Made by a program: the position numbers and the translations under genes
Shown: positions 6,186 through 10,000 of the stretch, one piece after another
How the letters are laid out: every line of letters begins with the position of its first letter
How positions within the stretch are numbered: position 1 is the first letter of the stretch
The notes under the pieces: generated by a model
What the model saw: only the letters and a program-made list of their open reading frames with translations
The model's database searches: none
What the model was told of the DNA's origin: nothing
Source of the DNA: Actinidia chinensis
Lineage: Eukaryota; Streptophyta; Magnoliopsida; Ericales; Actinidiaceae
Length of the DNA stretch: 10,000 bases
Reading direction: 5' to 3'
Assembly: GCA_009663005.1 (NCBI GenBank)
Contig: VIGQ01000751.1
Span: forward strand, 1-10,000

Positions 6186-6560
6186 CCTGCGAGAAAGTGC
6201 ATCGGGCAACGACGTTTTCTACCTGGCTTGATCGGATAAAGTACGGAAATGCTCGATGAACTCCATCCATCGGGCATGTCTTTTGTTCAATTTCTACTGG
6301 CCTTAATGTTAAGGACTCATGATCTGTATGGATCACGAATCTCTATGCCATAGGTGGACGCCAGTCTCCAACGCCCTAACCAATGCATACAACTATTTAT
6401 CCATAAGTTGGGTAGTTTAAAGGCTGCCCCACTTAGTTTTCTCACTGAAGTAAGTATGTCGTCCATCTTGCATTAAAAAACTGCGCCTATACCCATACCT
6501 GAAGCATCACATTCAATTTAAATATTTTAGCAAAAATTGGCAAAGATAATAACGGAGCGT
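6186..6560 (-). pseudogene. Copy B RNase H remnant
   Basis: RNase H removes the RNA strand during reverse transcription. The minus strand shows IECDASGMGIGAV at 6479-6516, including the first catalytic Asp. It then shows FVIHTDHESLT at 6307-6339 and WMEFIEHF at 6244-6269, and closes with the ADALSR-type segment, readable in nucleotides at 6186-6223 though shifted in frame. This is the usual Ty3/gypsy order between reverse transcriptase and integrase. Several frameshifts and stops lie between these pieces (for example after GIGAV and around 6380-6460), so no continuous domain remains. Confidence 0.85.
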
Positions 6561-7490
6561 TGGTCAAGCCTTGCTGGACAATGAAATGCCCTTTCTTGTC
6601 GGCTCACCCATTAAAACCCAATTTCTTGAATACTTCCGTAAGTGGTGCGACTAAAGTGTGCTGAAATCTTTCACAAACCGTCGGTAGAAAATAGCAGTCC
6701 ATGAAAACTCCTTCACATTACCTACGGTTGTGGACTCGGCCATTTTGGATGGCACGTATCTCTCCGCATCCACTGTAGGCCCTGGCACTCACAACAAAGC
6801 CTAGAAACACAAGTTTATCTGTACAAAGTACACTTCTTTAGATTAGCAAATACCTTTTCTTGTCTAAGCCATCTAAACAGATTTTAATGTTGTACATGAT
6901 CATTAAGTTTTTGCTATATATGAGGATATCATCAAAAATCTACAACAACATTTTCCAATAAATGCACGCAATATAATTCATTAAACGCATGAAGTTACTC
7001 GAGCATTTAGTTAGACCAAATGGAATTTACTAACCACTGTACAATCCATATTTTGTTTTGACTGCAGTTTTCACTCATCGCCTTCTTTCATTCGGATTTG
7101 ATGATATCCACTTTTCAAGTCAATTTTAGAAAATACACAAGACCATGCAATCATCTAACATATCATTAAACGAGGAATAGGATGACGATACTTACCGTTA
7201 TATTGTGTATTGCTCGCAATCAACGCACATCTCCAGGTCAATCCTTCTTAGGAACTACAAAATCGGACTGCACATGGAATCATGCTTTCCCTAACATACC
7301 CTTTTGTGTTATTTTGACAATTCACTAACCTGCCTTTGAAGCCTCTTGTTCGTCGCGGGTTGCTCCTATAAGCTGGTCTGTTTGGAATGGAAGCGGCCGG
7401 TACAAAATCAATCTGATGATCATCGGGAAAGACGTCCTCAAAATTCCTGCAACAGAGATACAACAGAACTAGGTATAATAGAGTCAAGTC
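6560..7490 (-). pseudogene. Copy B reverse transcriptase remnant
   Basis: The domain entry is the best preserved stretch of the element: a 79-codon minus-strand frame (7248-7487) includes FEDVFPDDHQIDFVPAASIP, NRPAYRSNP and YVRESMIPCAV. Further pieces follow in other frames: MCVDC near 7219-7233, GKYRHPIPR at 7171-7196, FSKIDLKSGYHQIRMKEGDE at 7074-7138, LIYSKN near 6905-6922 and FYRRFVKDFS at 6660-6690. The catalytic aspartate box around 6922-6947 still reads FDDIL, but the base before it gives a stop and an extra T shifts the frame. The enzyme is therefore dead. At least eight frame changes occur along the domain. Confidence 0.9.
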
Positions 7491-8080
7491 CGTGTATTAA
7501 AAATGCCTCCTTGTACAAGAGTACAATCAAATCGGAGGATTGAAAATATTGCTCTCTTGATTTCTTTGGCTTTTGCATAAAAAGTCTTTTGTTTCTCTCT
7601 GTTTTTACCTCAATGGGCCGGATCTATATTGCCTTTTCTCTCTTTTTTTCATAGGGCCTCTCTCTCTTTTCAATATTTTTTGTTCACTTCTTTTTGTAAT
7701 ATCACTTGATCTTCATCCGGCCCTACAACTTGATTCAGACGTTGATGTGATGAAAGTGGATTATATTAATGATATGATAAATCGGTACAAGGGTTTATGG
7801 TCAGTTTTTGGTTTATTTTTAATGGTGTCATTGAATTAGTATGTGTCGGATGTGAGTAAGCATACAAAATTGAATATTTATTAGTTTGGTGTTGTTGAAC
7901 GTACCAAGACCATGCTCATCACAGACCCAAAAGATTGGTCATAAGAAGATGACTACAAATGAAAGGGTAGTTGTCCTCTTCCCGAAAAGAGAGAAAAAAG
8001 TGCACAATTTATGATCTGCATGGCATTTTCAAGACAGCTAGTCCCCCCCCAATCTTATTCAACCGCCAATCCCTCCTCCA
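7490..8080 (-). pseudogene. Copy B protease-to-RT linker
   Basis: This is the charged spacer expected between protease and reverse transcriptase in this family. The minus strand has lysine-, glutamate- and arginine-rich pieces such as KKREKRQ and RERERPYEK around 7620-7670, and a LLYKEAFL-like piece near 7500-7530 with a frame change. No enzymatic motif is expected here. The long plus-strand frame at 7573-7839, full of Phe, Leu and Ser, is the complement of this purine-rich spacer and is not a gene. Confidence 0.6.
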
Positions 8081-8191
8081 AGTTCTCCCCTTCCCCGCTC
8101 TTCTCCCTAACAACAAGTTGCCCAGCTTGCATCGCGTACAATCACACAAAACTTATCTTCATATTTACCGATTCGGAACGCCACCCAACAA

Positions 8192-8233
<42 letters not shown>

Positions 8234-8350
8234 CAATTATAAAATCGCTTAGGATGCAATATCGTTGCAATTCTAATTATTCACCATGGTGTGCTGGCCA
8301 CATTAGTTAAACTACCACCATCAATAATTACGCCTACATACTGTCCTTGT
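8080..8350 (-). pseudogene. Copy B aspartic protease remnant
   Basis: The minus strand reads VIIDGGSLTNVAST at 8289-8333. The D-G-G triplet is the active-site loop of the retropepsin-like protease that cleaves the polyprotein. A QWLNNSGEL piece follows near 8195-8225 and FRIGKYEDKF near 8145-8175. A conserved hydrophobic LLLGR-type end is suggested near 8105-8120 but is shifted in frame. Stops interrupt between the active-site loop and the next block. It sits between the zinc knuckle and the linker, as expected. Confidence 0.8.
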
Positions 8351-8378
8351 CACATAGCATCTAGTGTAAAGATGTTCT

Positions 8379-8416
<38 letters not shown>

Positions 8417-8539
8417 CGATCTCCTGGCCACTAACGTCAACGCTATCAGGAGACTAAAATATTCCTCCTCAGAGGCATCCTCTAATCGAGACATGGATTT
8501 CAGGATAATCTTTCGTCTCGGGTCTCAATTTCTCCATTA

Positions 8540-8640
8540 TCCCGCACACCATAACCGCCTATTCGGGCATTGACTTTGCTATGTGTCCCATGCCTGAAAT
8601 TAAAGCATTTAATATCACGATTCTGAGGTTAGAGTTTCGG
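8540..8640 (-). pseudogene. Copy B gag zinc knuckle remnant
   Basis: The CCHC nucleic-acid-binding knuckle of gag is visible at 8564-8618 in pieces: DIKCF, then GMGHIA in a second frame, then the CPNR end in a third frame after a one-base gain. The second cysteine codon has been replaced. The knuckle therefore could not fold. Its place, between the gag body and the protease, is right. Confidence 0.7.
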
Positions 8641-9065
8641 TTTTACCATGACTTTCTGTTGGAAGACTCGGGCTTTGGTTTGGATAATGGAGGACGTTTG
8701 GGCTCTCTTCTTTATTTGGATAGTTAGATCTCCAAGAATGGATTGCAAGCTTGATGAAAGTCGGGTATTACTCTTTGAGCTATTGCTCATGTGACAAGCT
8801 TTTGCAACCATTTTTCTATCTCCACATTAGCAACTCTGATTTAAGCCATAAGAAAACGAAGCCCCATGGTTGTTCTTGTCTTTTTCCACATTTGCCCTAA
8901 TCAGGGACAATCTCCAGATTTTTGTAATAGTCTACACAATTCGATTGCCTTGTCTAGAGACCTTGCAATTTTTGATATAAGCCTCTGTAGAAAATGGCTG
9001 GGGGGAAAAAAGACGCTTTCTCATCACGGACTTCATGTTTCCCAAGTCGCAATTGGACGTTCTCA

Positions 9066-9104
<39 letters not shown>

Positions 9105-9540
9105 ATCACAGCATAGTCAGAAATTCAATCGCAGTAATTTTACCTTTTGGCTCGGAGTAGTGTGACCAATCAACACGAGTTCCAATTCTTCTTTTCCCAT
9201 TCAAGTAGACTTCAGGATCAGATATTTCCTTGAAACGACGGCAACCCTTCATCTTATACCACTAGAGTTATCATCCCCTTGGTTTCTATTCCTCCTATCG
9301 CGTCCATTCCTCCTACGACTGCCCACGGAATCCTCCTCTCGCCATATCATCCCCATAGTAATTACTAACTTTTTCATAATAGAGATCCCTCTCTCTACGG
9401 GATCATGGAAACAAGGTTGGGGATGCTCCGCGCGGAGTTCTACAATTGAATTCTAAGGTTCATGCATTGTTCCAATTCCCCTCTCATATCTGTCTTATCT
9501 CCCCCACTAATGCCTACTTCCAAAGTTTAGATCCGCGGGA
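8640..9540 (-). pseudogene. Copy B gag (capsid/nucleocapsid) remnant
   Basis: Gag forms the particle that packages element RNA. On the minus strand a basic N-terminal stretch (SRRRNGRDRRNRNQGDD) occupies about 9258-9330. It is followed by the capsid entry SDPEVYLEWEK-like piece near 9185-9225 (read partly in a second frame), SHYSEPKGKITAIEFLTM near 9110-9160, WWDQLVIGRRRN near 9058-9098, MKSVMRKR near 9015-9040 and LIRANVEKDK near 8865-8900. These match the order of the retrotransposon gag domain. Many frameshifts and stops separate them. The start codon cannot be chosen; translation probably began near 9480-9550. Plus-strand frames at 8866-9090 and 9446-9820 are complements or chance. Confidence 0.8.
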
Positions 9541-10000
9541 CTGGAAGAATCACAGTAGAGGACTTTATCTCTGTTTGCAGACAGTTTTCTACAAAATAAA
9601 GATTAGAGAAACAAAACAAACGAAAAAAGGACCTCACAAAAACACTCCCTTGCGAAGTTTTTATGTGTTTAAATCGAATAATGAATTCACTCAACGCTCG
9701 TGTTTCACAAAGGTAAAATGGCTTAAACCCTCATATGTACTTACACTCTTGCATCGTTTCACTGGTTATTTCTCAAAAAATTCTTACCAAAACTATCAAA
9801 CAAATAATCAGAATTTCTAGTCACTTCCGCACACCCAAAGAGAGATTTCTTAGGTCACACGAAACGAATCACAAAGACGATGGAATAACAAGTATTAGGA
9901 CAAAAATATCAAAGACGAGTTCCTACTATCAGAATTTTTTTTTTCTCGAAATTTAATGATGGAATCAAGATAACAATTTTTTTTTAATTTTTTAATTTTT
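9540..10000 (-). mobile_element. Copy B 5' leader (partial)
   Basis: This is upstream of gag on the minus strand and holds no recognisable domain. It is AT-rich, with long T runs on the plus strand at 9935-9944 and at 9978-10000, recalling the poly-T-punctuated leader of copy C, although no convincing alignment between the two leaders is visible. No primer-binding site or LTR end occurs before base 10000, so the 5' LTR must lie further right. Plus-strand frames at 9446-9820 and 9735-9956 have no recognisable domain and are treated as chance. Confidence 0.5.

Larger units (their letters stand above)
4706..10000 (-). mobile_element. Copy B: degenerate Ty3/gypsy retrotransposon, 5' LTR beyond the window
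   Basis: Read on the minus strand from the right edge to 4706, the order is 5' leader, gag, zinc knuckle, protease, reverse transcriptase, RNase H, integrase, 3' UTR, polypurine tract and 3' LTR. The order RT, RNase H, integrase defines Ty3/gypsy. Many motifs keep near-family sequence at the nucleotide level but fall in different frames with stops, so the element cannot encode its proteins. The part after the integrase core is missing. Family features point to a plant chromovirus-like gypsy group, but the lineage is not resolved because a chromodomain cannot be inspected. The same family appears as copy A on the other strand. Confidence 0.9.

Noticed and set aside
7573..7839. 88-codon hydrophobic plus-strand frame as a membrane protein
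   Set aside because: It is the complement of the lysine- and glutamate-rich protease-RT linker on the minus strand. Purine-rich coding strand gives Phe/Leu/Ser on the other strand.
8866..9090. 74-codon plus-strand frame as a gene
   Set aside because: It is antisense to the gag remnant, whose minus-strand motifs explain the sequence.
9446..9820. 124-codon plus-strand open frame as a gene
   Set aside because: It lies opposite the gag start and leader of copy B, has no recognisable domain and no supporting signals. Treated as chance.
1..10000. tRNA, rRNA, CRISPR, operon or bacterial features
   Set aside because: None seen. The only tRNA-related sequence is the 11-base primer-binding site; the tandem repeats lack the regular repeat-spacer pattern of CRISPR.

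Overview
This looks like plant nuclear DNA, most likely from a dicot: AT-rich, with no intact protein-coding gene. It is almost entirely LTR-retrotransposon debris. The species cannot be named from the window. The evidence for a plant is a Ty3/gypsy gag-pol of the plant type, a primer-binding site complementary to initiator-methionine tRNA next to an LTR, TG...CA LTR ends, and a separate LTR of about 1 kb with TGTTGGGA...TTCCAACA ends.

Layout. (1) Bases 1-581 are the 3' end of a plus-strand Ty3/gypsy element (copy A): 3' untranslated region, polypurine tract and a 251-bp LTR. Its body lies left of the window. (2) Bases 582-1774 are the start of a different minus-strand gypsy element (copy C): a 544-bp LTR at 1231-1774, primer-binding site at 1218-1228, and a leader with a tandem repeat of about 110 bp. 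It is cut off by copy A. A possible minus-strand pol tail lies just right of this LTR. (3) Bases 2168-3164 look like a solo LTR of another family (D). (4) Bases 3165-4300 hold two degenerate tandem arrays and a stem-loop. (5) Bases 4297-4640 are an atypical, more GC-rich block that resembles a captured 5' leader of a cellular gene. (6) Bases 4706 to the window end are a minus-strand Ty3/gypsy element (copy B) of the same family as A: LTR, polypurine tract, 3' UTR, integrase, RNase H, reverse transcriptase, protease, zinc knuckle, gag and part of the 5' leader. Its 5' LTR lies beyond the right edge.

Every domain of copy B is recognisable but broken by many frameshifts and stops, so it is an old dead copy. 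The 3' ends of A and B face each other as a diverged inverted repeat about 4.1 kb apart. I see no sign of a functional novel system. The most noteworthy points are that inverted pair, an LTR module at the same position in two diverged LTR families, a conserved 18-bp duplication in the 3' UTR, an integrase missing its C-terminal part, the leader tandem repeat, and the gene-like island.
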